Shown piece by piece: positions 44,806-56,736 of a DNA stretch of 64,000 nt. The stretch is from Auriscalpium vulgare (lineage: Eukaryota > Basidiomycota > Agaricomycetes > Russulales > Auriscalpiaceae), in contig JAHBBC010000041.1 of NCBI GenBank assembly GCA_019915015.1, positions 124,001 to 188,000 on the forward strand, read 5' to 3'. How positions within the stretch are numbered: position 1 is the first letter of the stretch; each line of letters opens with the position of its first letter. The translations under genes were made by a program, and so were the position numbers. The notes beneath the pieces were generated by a model. The model had not been told where the DNA came from. It searched no databases and saw nothing but the letters and a program-made list of their open reading frames with translations.

Positions 44806-47800
44806 TCACCGCCCATACTGCCCATACCCATATTGTTGCTGTTGTTGCTGTTGCTGTTGTTGTTGCTGACCCGGCGCGCCATACGGCTGATAGGCGACGC
44901 CTTGTTGCATATAACCTTGTGGCTGCGGCGGGGGCGGAAGTCCGTAATTCACCGGGGGCGGCGGGGGCGGGAACGGCGAGCCGGTGTTGCCCAATTGCGC
45001 AGGCATTGGCGGGCGCTGGTCATGCAGCGTTTGCGGGGCGTACGACTGGCCGGGAGGTGGTGGATAGGACGGCTGGCGTTGCGGAGCCGGCGGGGGAGGT
45101 GGCGGCGAGCCGCCGAAAGAAGACAGCGAGCCGAGAGCTGCGTATGGATCACTGCGTGGAGGCGGGGGTGCGGACGCATACGGGGAGTGCGTTGACGACG
45201 AAGGCGGGTACGAGGGCTGACTCGACGGCGGCGGCGGCGGCGGAGGGAGATATGATGACTGCCTGGTAGGTGGTTGGGCGTACTGCTGCTGAGATGGCTG
45301 GGTCGAATAGCTTGGCTGAGAGCCGTATACAGATTGGGCCGGGGTGTTCCATGAGCCTGGGGGAGGCGGAAGAGGCGGTGACGTCGGCCCATTGCGAAGG
45401 TTCATCGCGGCGAAAGACTGATCAAGCGCCGACGACGGCGGCGGCGGGGGTTTTGGGGGAGGCGACGATGCGCTCGAAGGCTGCGAGAGGCGCTGCTGTG
45501 TCTCTATTTGTCCGACGATCGACTCACGCTCGGCAGCGCGTGACGAAACAAACTCCTTTACGTTGCGTCGTAGGGTGGCCGTCAGCGTTGTGAGCTCAGA
45601 GTAGAATTGCAGGCCCTTGCTAAAAGAAAGAGTTGGACACATGTCAGCAGGCGACGTCCAAGTAAGTCGAGGGTCACGTACGCAAGCCCATCTCTCACTT
45701 CCATGTAACCATCTCTAGCCCTATTGAACCTCCGCACGGTCTCTTTCTTCCGTCGCTCCCGCTCGTCCCATCTGCGTGCACCCTCACCACGACCCGCAAG
45801 ATCTCTCAGCGTCTTCCACAACTGTGAAACCTCCTGCAGCGTCGCCTGCTGATGATGCACCGTCTGGTTCAAGCGTTGCTGATACGGGCGGAACTTCTCC
45901 AGCTCGGATGCGAAAATTGTCGGTTCGACGTTAGGATTCCGACGATTGAGCAGGAGCAGATGCGAGACATCGTCCGTTTGAATCTGTGTCACGAAAGTCA
46001 GGTCATATAATAACATAAGAGAGACGTTGCATGCACCTTTTCCTTGAGATCTTTTAACGTAGAGTCTCGCTCCTTCTCAATCTTATTCAGCCGCCCAAGT
46101 CGCTCCTCTATTTCTTCCACCAGCCCTGCAATCTTCGCCTTCTCACCGTCGTCCTTCTCCATGTCCAAGTCCAGCAAACTCTCTCTTCGGTCATGTCCCC
46201 TCGCGCTATCCTTGAAGACGCGTTCCACCTCTTCCGAGATCAACAGCCTAACGTCGCCTTTCACGGATTCCCACAGCACGCGCACCTGCTCGTCCGACGC
46301 GGCTGCCGCGTTCAATGCCTGCAGGTGATCTTTGAGGTCCCCACGCAGTCCCTTCGTCAGACCTGCCGACGGCGCCTGTGTGAAGCGGTGATCATACTTG
46401 ACGCGTGCGGCCTCGCAGTCGCGGCTCTCGATGTCAAGGTCCCGGCCCACTGCGTCCAGCTCGCCCCGGACGCCGTCCTTTACGGAGCGCAACCTTTCCA
46501 ATAACACATCCGCACCTTCTCGTTCCTCTATGAGCGCGATGTCTTCGCGCCAGCGTCGTACGTCCGCAGGTATCTCGTCCTCGCCGGCGACGCCGCCTTC
46601 TACCATCGCGCGGAACCGTGGAAGACCAGTCTTAACGCCAAGAGCATCGAGAGCGCTTCGCGCTTCCCCGGCCGTGCCTTCGGCCTTCTCCACCTCGCCG
46701 CGGACGAGCTTCGCCTTCTCCTCCGAGTATACGCTTGCGCTTTCGTGGACGCTCAACGGAATCAGACGGATAAACACGTCTGTGCCGATGACCTTCTGCA
46801 CTTCCGGCGTGCCATATACCTCTTGAATTGGTATAGCAGTCGCCACGACAGCCTTGTCGACTGCTGGAAGTGTTTCCGCAGTCGGCAAAACCGCGTTGTA
46901 AATGAGGTCGTTATCCTTCTGGGCCTCCGTGCGGCGGTCGGACGCGAGCGCAAGATGCGCCTTCGTCAGATCGTAGAGAGTCTGACCCGCGTCGGCGGGA
47001 AGGTTGGGAGACATTTGTGGGAGGAACACGGAATTGAAACTAGAGGCTGAGCGGTGAGCTTCCTTGGCCAGAGATTCGGCTTGCTGGAAGCGCACGAGCG
47101 CATCGCCGTGCTTGGAAGCGGTGTGGTCTGCGAGTCCACGGTAGTATTGGGTCAGCGAGGCAAAGTGCTTTGTCTTGATCTGGGAGGAAAAGTTCAAGGT
47201 GATTACACGCAGTCTATGTGGCTATACACGGACCTGGACGACTGTCACCCAGTTCCTGTCGAATATCCCCTTCCCCATGAACTCCTTCACCTCCTCGTTG
47301 AGGGCAGCATACATCGAAGCGGTTTGGGATAGAACCTTCGCGATAAGCGCGTTGCTCTTCTTCTCATCCCGGCACTTCTCCCAGAAGACCTCCGTCGCTT
47401 GTGCCAAGATGACGCCAACCAAGAATTTGATGACTTCACGGCTGAGATCAGTCGAAGGGGCATGAAGAAAGTTCTCGTTGATGTACGTGAGCATTCCTGC
47501 ACAGCATCGAAGGTAGTAAAATGCGCGCTTGAGGCCCTCGGGATCGGAGCGACTCTGCGTCGCCGCAATCGCAGAGTGGGTAGCCGCGATCTGGAAGATG
47601 ACCGAGGCCTTCTCGTACGCAAGGGATGTCTGAACGATGAGCTTTGTCGTGAATGCGTCGCGCCAGGGAAAGTTGACGCGTATCTCTGGGAAGCGCAGCT
47701 CGAGCAACTCGAGTTGACCAAAATATTTGTATAATAGATCTCGCGCTGCGTGAGAGCGAATAAGGGGGTGAAGCCATTGGAAAGACAGAGAATACGCAGA

Positions 47801-47992
47801 CAAACCTGTCATATCGCTTCCTGCCCCTCTCACAGCGTCCTGTCTGCATCGTTGCAGAGAAGCACATTCCGAGGCATAGTTGTCTGGATCCTCGCCGTAG
47901 GAGTGGGAGATGGCGGTGCGTATGGGCGTAGTCCAGTCCACCTCGTCTGTCCCTTTCTTCGGAATCGAGATCAGCGGCGACTGGTAAGCCAT
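44806..47992 (-). CDS. BRO1: BRO1-domain protein (Bro1/ALIX family, ESCRT-III partner)
   Basis: Bro1 recruits a deubiquitinase and binds ESCRT-III (Snf7) on endosomes during multivesicular body sorting. It starts MAYQSPLISIPKKGTDEVDW. The BRO1 domain continues RDLLYKYFGQLELLELRFPE, SLAYEKASVIFQIAATHSAI, LTYINENFLHAPSTDLSREV, AQATEVFWEKCRDEKKSNAL and, after an intron, HFASLTQYYRGLADHTASKH. The V domain follows as long helices (ESLLDLDMEKDDGEKAKIAG, RRWDERERRKKETVRRFNRA). The C-terminus is a proline-rich tail with repeated PPPPPP and PSYPPPPG, then a polyglutamine run and YGYGQYGR at 44806. Five exons. The ISIPKK start favours Bro1 over the pH-signalling paralogue PalA/Rim20. An in-frame ATG at 48073 would add 27 residues. 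Confidence 0.88.
44832..44868. repeat. CAA/CAG microsatellite encoding polyglutamine in BRO1
   Basis: About 12 consecutive Gln codons on the minus strand, seen as ttgttgctg-type repeats on the plus strand. Likely variable in length between strains. Confidence 0.85.
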
Positions 47993-48278
47993 CGTGCTTT
48001 TGGTGGGCGTCGAAAGGCTGCAGGTGAACGTCGGGGGAGAGGCAAGAGAACGTCCCGGTAGCTGAACGTTCAATGCGCCGTTAACGTTGAGTTATCACAT
48101 CACGTGCTGGTGAGATAACAACAATATTTGAATATGACCAGGAAAACATAAATCATGCTAGTACTAGTACTAGTCCCTCGGTGTAGCAACCAAGTTCATG
48201 ATGACAATATTAGTCGAGCCAAGCCAAGTCGCCTGCGATTCTGTGACGTCTCTGAAACTTCTCTATGTAATAAATATA

Positions 48279-48954
48279 CTAATCTAGAACATGTGCCACG
48301 CTCATGAGAGCTTGTCGCCAACAGGCCCACCACAATTTGAAAGCCTCTTTCATGATGAAAATAGAATTTAGTAAGGTTATTAAGGTTATGAGCTCGAGAT
48401 GTGCTCACCGTGGCGTGGGGGTCATGCAGATGAAGTGCTTGCCTCCATCCCAAGCCCAGAATCCCTGTATGCTTCATGACAAAGATGATCCGCATAGCCC
48501 ACGGTGGCAACGGAGTCTGGGAGGGCGCATGGATGAGCATCTGGGCATAAGCGTGTTAGCAGCCATATTATTCAGAAGAGATTGACAGACTCACCCCCGC
48601 ACGAAAATGGGATCTTCTCGGCGCCGCAGGACCGTCAAATATCTCGGGTGCAGGCAACGACGTCGTGAGAATACGGCTTCCCAACAAACGTGGTCGAGCC
48701 TTGTGCTGGCCCGTCGACGGTCCCTCGTAGATGAGTGCCTCGGGGAGTGGCACGGCCGGCGCCACAGGGCGTCGCGAGCGAGACGGCGTAAATCCGAGGA
48801 GTTTCGCGGGTTCTCCAAATCGGTAGGGGGTATCAAAGACGTCGGAAACGAGCACTGGGGCACTTGGGAGCGGCAGTACAGCTGCTGAGTGCATGGACGA
48901 GGAGTACGACGACCGGTGCTTTACGAGCACGAGGCGCAGGGTGGTGGACCGCAT
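48279..48954 (-). CDS. Small probable mitochondrial protein, hypothetical
   Basis: Three exons. It starts MRSTTLRLVLVKHRSSYSSS, which lacks acidic residues and is rich in Arg and Ser, as in mitochondrial presequences. It continues FDTPYRFGEPAKLLGFTPS, VPLPEALIYEGPSTGQHKAR and LPAPEIFDGPAAPRRSHFRA. Exon 2 reads HAPSQTPLPPWAMRIIFVMK and HTGILGLGWRQALHLHDPHA. The last exon, using an acceptor ending gag, reads AFKLWWACWRQALMSVAHVL and stops at 48279-48281. Frame is kept throughout. No family recognised; the small size and presequence suggest an organelle assembly or ribosome-associated factor, which is inference only. Confidence 0.65.
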
Positions 48955-49820
48955 TTTGTCCAGCTAGCAGATGAATCGGACAGAATTTCTGTTCACTGAC
49001 ATCTTATACTCAAGAAGAGGCGCCTCCCAGCTTGGTGAGAGAGGTCCCGATGCATCAGCGTGCACTTCCAAAAATCACAAACGACATGCTCAGTGAGAGT
49101 GTTCCCGCGAATCAGGCGTATTTGCGGACTTGGTGCGGATTTAAGAGCTTGCACTTCGGTCGTGGTGTCGCTCAGATTGCGTGCTGAAGAGAAGACGGTC
49201 AATCAGCATACCTTAGCAAGTCCGGATTTCTCTTGGCTCGTGAGAAGTGAGTGACACCTCTCCAAAGACCGGTGCGCTCCGCTCAATCCCCACAAGTATG
49301 TCTTGGCCAGGCACGACCGAGAGCATGGAAACTCACAAACTGGTGAGATATCTTGGCATCGAAGGCATCGCATCTATCCATAACTTCGGGCCACTTTCTT
49401 TCTTTCTGTGCTATGATAATCGTGTGAGTTGTTGGTGGAATGTAGTGACGACTGCAGTTCCAACGGATTTATTGCCGAAAGGTGCTTCGAGTTGGGAAAT
49501 GCGCGGCGGGAGGGCCAAACCCTTGGAATGTCGGAGGTCGACAGGCAGGTCGCTGAAAAAGCCCACTTGTCGTTTCTAGGAGTGAGTCAACGTGTCTGTA
49601 CGCAAGAAAGCGTGAACTGCGAACCGCGAATCGTGGGTCTCCATGGAAGCGGGGTAATTGCGTTAGAACGACAACTCTCACCGGCTTCTGCTTTGTCAAG
49701 GGCGACCGTTGGTGGTTATGTCGACTGGAGACGAGCGTCACAGAGACAACAGCATCCACCCGACATTGTGCAAGAATATGAATCTATAGAGAACCATCAT
49801 AGTTCACACAGTTCGACGCG
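48955..49820. other. Intergenic, about 870 bases
   Basis: Between two minus-strand genes. Plus-strand frames at 49247-49579 and from 49429 have no recognisable content and run antisense into the MIC12-like gene. Nothing else recognised. Confidence 0.4.
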
Positions 49821-50321
49821 TTACTCACGAAGATCCGGCTTCTCACTAGCGTCTCCACCATACAACACGCTCCTTCCCCACGCGCCCGCCCTACTGCTCT
49901 CCCTCCGGACAGACGAATACAGCCCAGTGAGTCTATCATTCCAGCTATGCTTGACTAGGCTCCCAAAAGGATTGCGTACGATGCGTGCGGCAGCGGTCGG
50001 CGGTGCAGGATGGATGGACGGTGGTGCGATGAGGCGCTGGGATAGCGTATGCAGGCTGGGGCACATGGTGTCAGACCATCCAAATAGTATCAAGGAGTAG
50101 ATTTGACGGACTCTGAACGATGCTGTTCTGTTCTGAGAGATGTATAGTGAATGAGAGATATGTTGGTCTCAAGCGTACGCAAACTCACCTTGTTCGGATC
50201 AAGTTCGAGAAGCCATAGTAGATCTACGCTCTCAGCATTAGAGGCGGCCAGAGCAATAGAGCAGCATACTCACCCCACCAGCAAACAGTGCGCCAGATAA
50301 TGGGCCGACGATGAACGACAT
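49821..50321 (-). CDS. MIC12: MICOS subunit MIC12-like
   Basis: Mic12 is a small inner-membrane subunit of the MICOS complex that shapes mitochondrial crista junctions. The spliced product is about 130 residues. Exon 1 MSFIVGPLSGALFAGG and exon 2 IYYGFSNLIRTR form one membrane segment with a glycine-rich motif. A 22-nt exon reads TEQHRSD. Exon 4 reads LHTLSQRLIAPPSIH, AAARIVRNPFGSLVKHSWND and RAGAWGRSVLYGGD, ending at TAA 49821-49823. The YYGFSNLI...RT.....DLHTLSxRL layout, helical body and NPF-containing segment match fungal Mic12-type proteins as I remember them. The very short exons would be missed by ORF-based annotation. Confidence 0.7.
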
Positions 50322-50733
50322 GCGTGGTTGTGAGCGACGACGCGGCCGCTGAGCCTGGCGGCCTGCAGCGATCTGACGGCCCGGCCGGTCCGTGAGTTGG
50401 AAGCACGTGGCTTGACTCGAGCACTCTCCGAAACTCGGACGTCGGAGGTAGTCCTGGGCTTTGACAGAATCGGATATGCTTAGGCAGCTATATATTTGCG
50501 GTATTCTCTTCAAAGAGCACCAGCGGCGGTCGTTTCCCAGGAGCGAACGGCTTTGGCCGCACAGCCACTGTCATTGCTCCCCTGATGGCATCATCGCTGG
50601 ACCAAGTACCTCTGAGCCCTGACACTCTCCCACTCACTTGGCAGTACTGGTCGCCAATCCCAGCTTCCATCTCTGAAGACCGTCGTGCATATCTGGAACA
50701 GTCAATAACGCGAAGACCCCGCGTCGCGACGAC
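50322..50733. promoter_or_regulatory. Divergent promoter region between MIC12-like and OCRL-like genes
   Basis: 412 bases between start codons on opposite strands; both promoters are expected here. No TATA box recognised. Confidence 0.4.
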
Positions 50734-53700
50734 ATGGCCGACCAAAACGACGTGCGCCTTCTGCTGCGCCCATCAGAATTCGTTAGGGTCGTTCTAGAGG
50801 GCACCGCAGCCCGTGCGGAGCCAGATCTGCAAGTAGAGACACCAAAGGGAAATCCAGAACAGTATTCGTGGTCCGGTCGAGAGTACAGTGCTGTCCTCGC
50901 GATCGTCGGGCATCTTGACAACGCGACGGGCGAAGCGGGAGCGTGTGTACACCATTCACTCGTGACCGTAGCAAGCCTGAAACCAAAGTTTGTAGTGCCT
51001 TTATCTATCAGGTGGAGACTTCTCCACTTTCCAGCCAACCTCTGCTAGCCCTACAGCGCGTACTTCCCATTCAAGGCGACTTCTCCATCGGCGTTTCACA
51101 AGTCAACCCTCCTGTATTTATGTCCGGTGAAACCGACGTCAGCAGTGTTTCCTCCCAACCGACAGGTCCCTCTTCTCATCTGCGCTCTTCCTCTGGTGCT
51201 GACAGTGGTGACCAGACCCTGGGTTCTCCCTCGAACTGTCGGACGGGTCCTCCGAGCCAATCACGCTGGTAACGCACGACAAGGAGCACCTGTCGTCCGT
51301 ACTCCTCGCCTGCAGAAGGTTGAGAGATTTAGCTTGTAGGTACGCTTCGCGCGTTCTATCGTAGCCCACCATTGAGCGAGCAGTAATCAGCGCAAGTCCC
51401 TACCGAAACTGTCACATATCCCTGGCTAGCACCATACGCGCTGCACCCCTCGTCTTGGTTCTCTGGTACGTATACTTCTCGATGTGCATTGAACCATTCT
51501 CACTGAACGTCTGCATTCAGTCACCCCACCACGAGACTTGCGACACTCCGCTGCGTTGTTACACGAGCGCCTCTCTCCCGCATGCGCCGGCGAGCCCGGC
51601 GACGATGTTGCCGACTTCAATACCATTCGTGATGAGTGGTTATACACAAAAGCGCGGTCTACTGTAGAGAAGGACGCTGAACAGAAGAGCCTTCGGTGAG
51701 TAAAAGGCCCTCTCGTGGACGCGTGGGCCGACCCCATCTACTCAGGATGCGGGTTGGTACATTCAATGCCAATGGCAAACTGCCGACCCAAGACTTAGCA
51801 ACGTGGATCGGTGCAACCCGGGGGGAACAGGAAGTGTGGGAGCAACTCATACCCCCACTGAAGGAAATCTCTCCGCTGTCGCTTGGTGAGGTGGGGAACA
51901 AAGACTTGGATTCTGGTAAGTGGTCTAAGTATGGGAACACGAGGCTGGTGTACGCTGTTCATGTGGTTTAGGTGCAACCACCCCACAGCCTGTCTTATCA
52001 CCGATCAAAGTGTCCGATTCGTCGACCGAGGAGCTCGCACACGACCCAGATTTGTTCGTGCTAGCTTTCCAAGAGCTCGATCTCTCCACAGAGGCGCTTT
52101 TGTATTCCACTAAGACTACGCGTGAAGATGCGTGGACAGCAGCTACCTTGGCCGCACTGGGAGAGAAAGGCGAGCACTATGAGAAGGTGCGATGTTTCCG
52201 AGATATTCCTGGACCGCTCTGACTTGTCAGTCAGCTCATATCGAAGCAACTTGTCGGGATGCTCTTGATTGTCATCGTCCGAAAGGAGTTGCGAAAATGT
52301 TTTCTCGGTGCGAGGACGGCCGCCGTAGGCGCTGGACTCATGGTGCGTGGAACGTGCACAACTTGACAGAAGTGCTCATCCGCCATATTTCAGGGTATCA
52401 TGGTGCGTCATTTCACACATTTGACGTGATCTGGCGGCAGATATATCCAGAAACGTTGACTGTACTGACACTTCCGACAGGGCAACAAAGGTGCCGTTGC
52501 GGTCCGCCTCACTTACCGACCAGCAGCAACGCCCACCGCGCCTTCCCCAACACCCACCACTTTGACCTTTGTGAACTCGCACTTAGCGGCCTTGGATGAG
52601 ATGCTCGAGCGGCGCAACGGGGACTTCCGTGACATCTCGCGACGGCTTGAATTCGGGCCGTGTGCGGAATATATGTGGGGCGAATCGAGCGACGAGACAG
52701 GCATCGCTCCTCCGATGGCGACAATATATGCGTCCGATGTACTTGTGTGGATGGTGAGTGAGAGTTGGACTTCAACGGGTTCACCGGTTGTTCTGATTTG
52801 CGGTGCTTGTGTATAGGGAGGTCAGTGGCCACATGTTTGTTGGACTGCTCATAGAGCCTAAGGACGCAGACCTCAATTACCGCGTCAACCTGCCTGACCC
52901 TGATGTCAGGTACTTTCTGTCGCACAATTTCGCTGGTCATGGCGTTCACACGTTGCTCAAGTTTGACCAAGTTCGTCTGTCTTCGGAGTCGGGTTGCCCA
53001 CGCTAATCTGGTATCACTTAGTTGAAGGGCTCCATGAGAAACGCGAAAGCCTTCGTAGGATTCTCTGAGCATCCGATCACCCATCTACCGTAGAAAATTT
53101 TCGTGACTGCTCTTCCGCCCTCTAACATGTTCTGACAGGACATACCGATTCAATACTGGACTCCTGACCGACAGCCTCGGTTATGACAATAAGTGCTGAA
53201 TCTCTCTGTCTATCTTGGTATGTCTGCTCATTGTGCTGCAGGCGGAAACCTGCATGGACGGACCGCATCCTCCACATGTCTTCGCCATTCACACCAGCAC
53301 GGCAGCTGTCGTATACTAGTCACCCAGAAATTTCATTCAGTGACCACAGACCTATATCGGCGGATTTTGTTGTGGAGGTATGTGCTTGAAGTTTCCTTCG
53401 CGCTCCTCCGACTGGAATATGAATGCATAGACTCCCACCGTCGATTCGATGGCGCTGGAATCTACAGCTAACGAACTCTACAAAGCAATATTAGGTGTAG
53501 ATCCCGAAGATTTGCCTAGCCCCCCCCTGCTGAAACTCGACGAAACTGCTCTGGATTTCGGTAAAGTGCTGTAAGTGACATACACACAGGATAGATTGGG
53601 TGTGATGAGACGATGATGTCACTTAACAGGTACGAGCGGCCCGCCATGCGCACATTGCACCTGAAGAACATTGGCAAGGTAAATCAAAGAGCGATGAGGG

Positions 53701-55123
53701 TTTCGTACTTGACGAAAGCTTTTGTAGGTACCGGCCGCTTTCCGTTTCTATCCCCGTGAAATCGACAGCCCCATCCGTAAGTTCCTGCTTTCATCGATGG
53801 CCGTATTTATCATCTTACTTCTGGCATACACAGACCCCGACTGGCTGGAGATTAGTCCATTGACTGTCAGTCCGTCCCACATGCTATCTTGCACCGTCGC
53901 TTACGCGTTCGTCGCTGTTCAGGGCTTCCTACTTCCCGGAGAGGCAATGCCTCTCACTTTCCGGGTGCTAGTGACGCGCACTTCTGCCGCGCGACTCAAC
54001 CTCCACCAGGTGAAACTCTCCGTGCTCCTTATCCTGCACACCGCGCTAGGTCAGGACCTTTTCATATCCGCGTCCGGGCAATACGGTACGTCTCCGCTTT
54101 ATCTTCGGGTGGACATCGCGTTTCTCACGTCCGCGATGTCCTTGCTCAAAATAGAGTCGACGTGCTTCGGTAATAGTTTGGCTACGCTGACCCGTCTTCC
54201 GGGGCCGATCCGCGAGCTCAAGGGCGAGGAAGATCTGATACCGGAGGCGCAGTCCAGGAACTCGTCGCGTGAAGCAATGAAACTCGTCAACTGGCTGATG
54301 AGCAACGATGTCGCGACAGTGGTAAGTGTTCCGCGCAATTTACTCTGCCGTATTTAGTCCTCATTTACCCGCGACAGGATGACTTGTTCTTTGCTCGCGG
54401 GGACGAAGAGCTCGTCGCACAAATTCGAGAGGTAAACTATCCTGTCTTTAGCTCGCGTCACTGATCCTGACGGCTGCTGCTCTCAGTGTCTAGACACTGG
54501 GACCGACTTCCCAGCGCCGCCAAAACCACCCCCACATCATACCATAGACTCCAGCTATGCGCGCGCCGTCGCGACTACCCTTGTGGACTTCCTGGACTCC
54601 CTCCCAGAGCCCGTGATCCCTGTGGCGCTACATGTTCGCTGTGCAGGGATTGCAAGCCGCGACGCCGCGTATGAGGTTCGTTTGGGTGCCAGATGCCTTC
54701 TCTGTCCTTGTTGATGAAATTTGCAGATGCTATCTTTGTTCCCACCAGCGTCTGTGAATGTGAGCGAAGGGTGGAGACATCCGTCTATTGCGAGACTGAC
54801 TTATCTTTCAGCTGTGGATCGCAGTCACCGCTTTTCTTCACCTACTAGTGCTGCAGAATGTGATGACTGAAGTTCCGCTGGACAAGAAGGAAGAGCTTGA
54901 TCAAGCTACAGTGACACCCGTCGTGAGCGAGAAATCCTCGTTGCCTGAAGCTGAGAAACTCGGTATGGGGATCTTGTTGTCGTCGGTCCTCGTCGTATTC
55001 GCTCATCTCAGTCACCCAGCTGCTATATTCGCACCTTTACTCCTGCGTGACGACATCGAGGCCCCCGCACCAGTCTCTCTGCTAGAGAAGCGGAGATTCC
55101 TACTATACTTCATGGAGGGGTAA
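50734..55123 (+). CDS. OCRL/INPP5B-type inositol polyphosphate 5-phosphatase
   Basis: Removes the 5-phosphate of PI(4,5)P2 and related lipids on endosomal and Golgi membranes. Domain order is that of OCRL. An N-terminal PH-like region (MADQNDVRLLLRPSEF, SLELSDGSSEPITLVTHDKE) leads to the catalytic core: VGTFNANGKLPTQDLATWI, PDLFVLAFQELDLSTEALL, GNKGAVAVRL, LTFVNSHLAALDEMLERRN, GDLNYRVNLPD, RKPAWTDRIL and SFSDHRPISADFVVE. The metal and phosphate-binding residues of the exonuclease/phosphatase fold are all visible. An ASH domain follows (ALDFGKVLYERPAMRTLHLK, FRFYPREID, LLPGEAMPLTFRVLVTR). A RhoGAP-like domain ends the protein (LVDFLDSLPEPVIPVALHVR, LLVLQNVMTEV), with LLYFMEG at 55123. RhoGAP domains in this family are usually inactive. 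At least 20 exons; exon edges in the 51100-52500 part are uncertain. Confidence 0.88.
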
Positions 55124-55272
55124 ACACCTCTACTGCTTTATTAATTTAGTGCCACAGATATGATTCCAATGATACATTTATATTGTAGCAGGTCTTTCTT
55201 CGTGCAGTTATACGGCCTGACGTTCACATTCTATGAGCTACATTGGCGATGCACGGGCTGCGATCGATCGAT

Positions 55273-56736
55273 TCAGCCAAACATCTTCTTGAAAGCCTTC
55301 TTTTCCTTGTCTCGCTTCTCCTTCTTGCGCTGCCGCACACGCTCCAGCTCACCAGCGATCGCCTTGTCGTCCTTTGCATACTTGAGGGCCTCCACAAGTG
55401 TCTTCTCGGCACTGTCGTCATCTTTCAGCCCGGCATATGCAATGCCCTGTCGGTACAGTGCTTTTGCTGAGATGTAAAATCACCATAAGCCGCCCATCAA
55501 TACTCGCGGGAGCAGAATTGACGCACCTTTGTCCGCGTCGCTCAATTCTAGCGCGAGTGCACGCTGGGTCAACCCCAGCGCCTCTCGCGCACCATCGGGC
55601 GTTCGCAGGGCGGCGAGAGCCGAGTTCAACAAGATCGGGGCTCGCAGCGCGTCGAACGAGTCCTTCAGCTCAGGCGGCGCGTCATCCGGCAGCACAGGGT
55701 GCACATCCAGATACCTAATAGCCTTCTGCCACTTCTTCAACGCGTCTGGCGCATTGCCGTCCTTCCAGAGCTTGTTGCCGATCTCGCGCAGAGAGCGCGC
55801 AGCGTTGAGGGCGGTGGGCGGATGCTGCACGTCGTGCTCATCGTCGTCGGGGTAGTCTTCCCAAACATCACCATCGGCGGGCGCCGCCGCGCTCTCTGCA
55901 AGCGAGGGGTCATCTGGGGAGAGGACCCCACAGTTGGCAATGGTGATGGGGACGGTGGGTGCGTCGCCAGAGGAAGTTGGGTAGTTCTCGACTTGCCGTA
56001 CTAAAGAGGAGTCGTTGTAAGCTGGTAAGCTGGAAAATGCAGTGTCGAAGACAGGAGCGCACCGATGGACTTGCCGCGAAGAACTTCACCGAAAACGACG
56101 TGCTTGCCATCGAGATGGGGCGTCGGAACTGTCGTGATGAAGAACTGAGATCCGTTCGTGTTCGGGCCCGCGTTCGCCTGTGCCCTAATCAGAATGAATA
56201 CACAGAAAGGAATAGTGGTGGCTGACGCACCATGGAAAGCAAGAATGGCTTCGTGTGCTTCATCGGAAAAGCCTCGTCCTCAAACTTCTCGCCGTAGATC
56301 GACTCGCCACCGGTGCCTGCGATATCGTGAGGTTCTCACTTTCTTGTACGACGCAGGAGACGTACCATTGCCGGCGGTGAAGTCGCCACCCTGTATCATG
56401 AATCTGTAAAATGGCAGGCATCAGTACCTATCCGTACAGCCCGGTCAATGGTGCGCACTTCTTAATTATGCGGTGGAACCCGCTGCCTTTATACCATAGC
56501 GGCTTGCCGGACTTGCTCTCGCCCTTTTCGCCTGTACATAGCGCGCCTGTATCATGGATTCATGAATCACAAGGTGGCTATGAGTTTGACAGTGTGTGTA
56601 CAAGAACGGGTCACGTACGGAAGTTCTCAGCAGTCTTTGGCACCAGGTCGCTGTAGAGGGAGAAGATGACGCGTCCCGCAGGTTTGTCGCCTATGGAGAT
56701 GTCGAAGAACGTGATCGGTCGTTCTGGCTGGGTCAT
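55273..56736 (-). CDS. CPR6: Cyclophilin 40-type peptidyl-prolyl isomerase with TPR domain
   Basis: Hsp90 co-chaperone. An N-terminal cyclophilin domain begins [20 protein letters not shown] and continues [77 protein letters not shown] and [17 protein letters not shown]. This includes the catalytic region and the substrate-pocket residues FMIQ, NGSQFF and HVVFG. An acidic linker ([10 protein letters not shown]) leads to the TPR part, [47 protein letters not shown] and [20 protein letters not shown]. The end is Lys-rich, KKAFKKMFG. Two-domain order and length match CYP40/Cpr6. Several tiny introns lie in the 5' half. Its 3' end is 149 bases from that of the convergent phosphatase gene. Confidence 0.92.
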
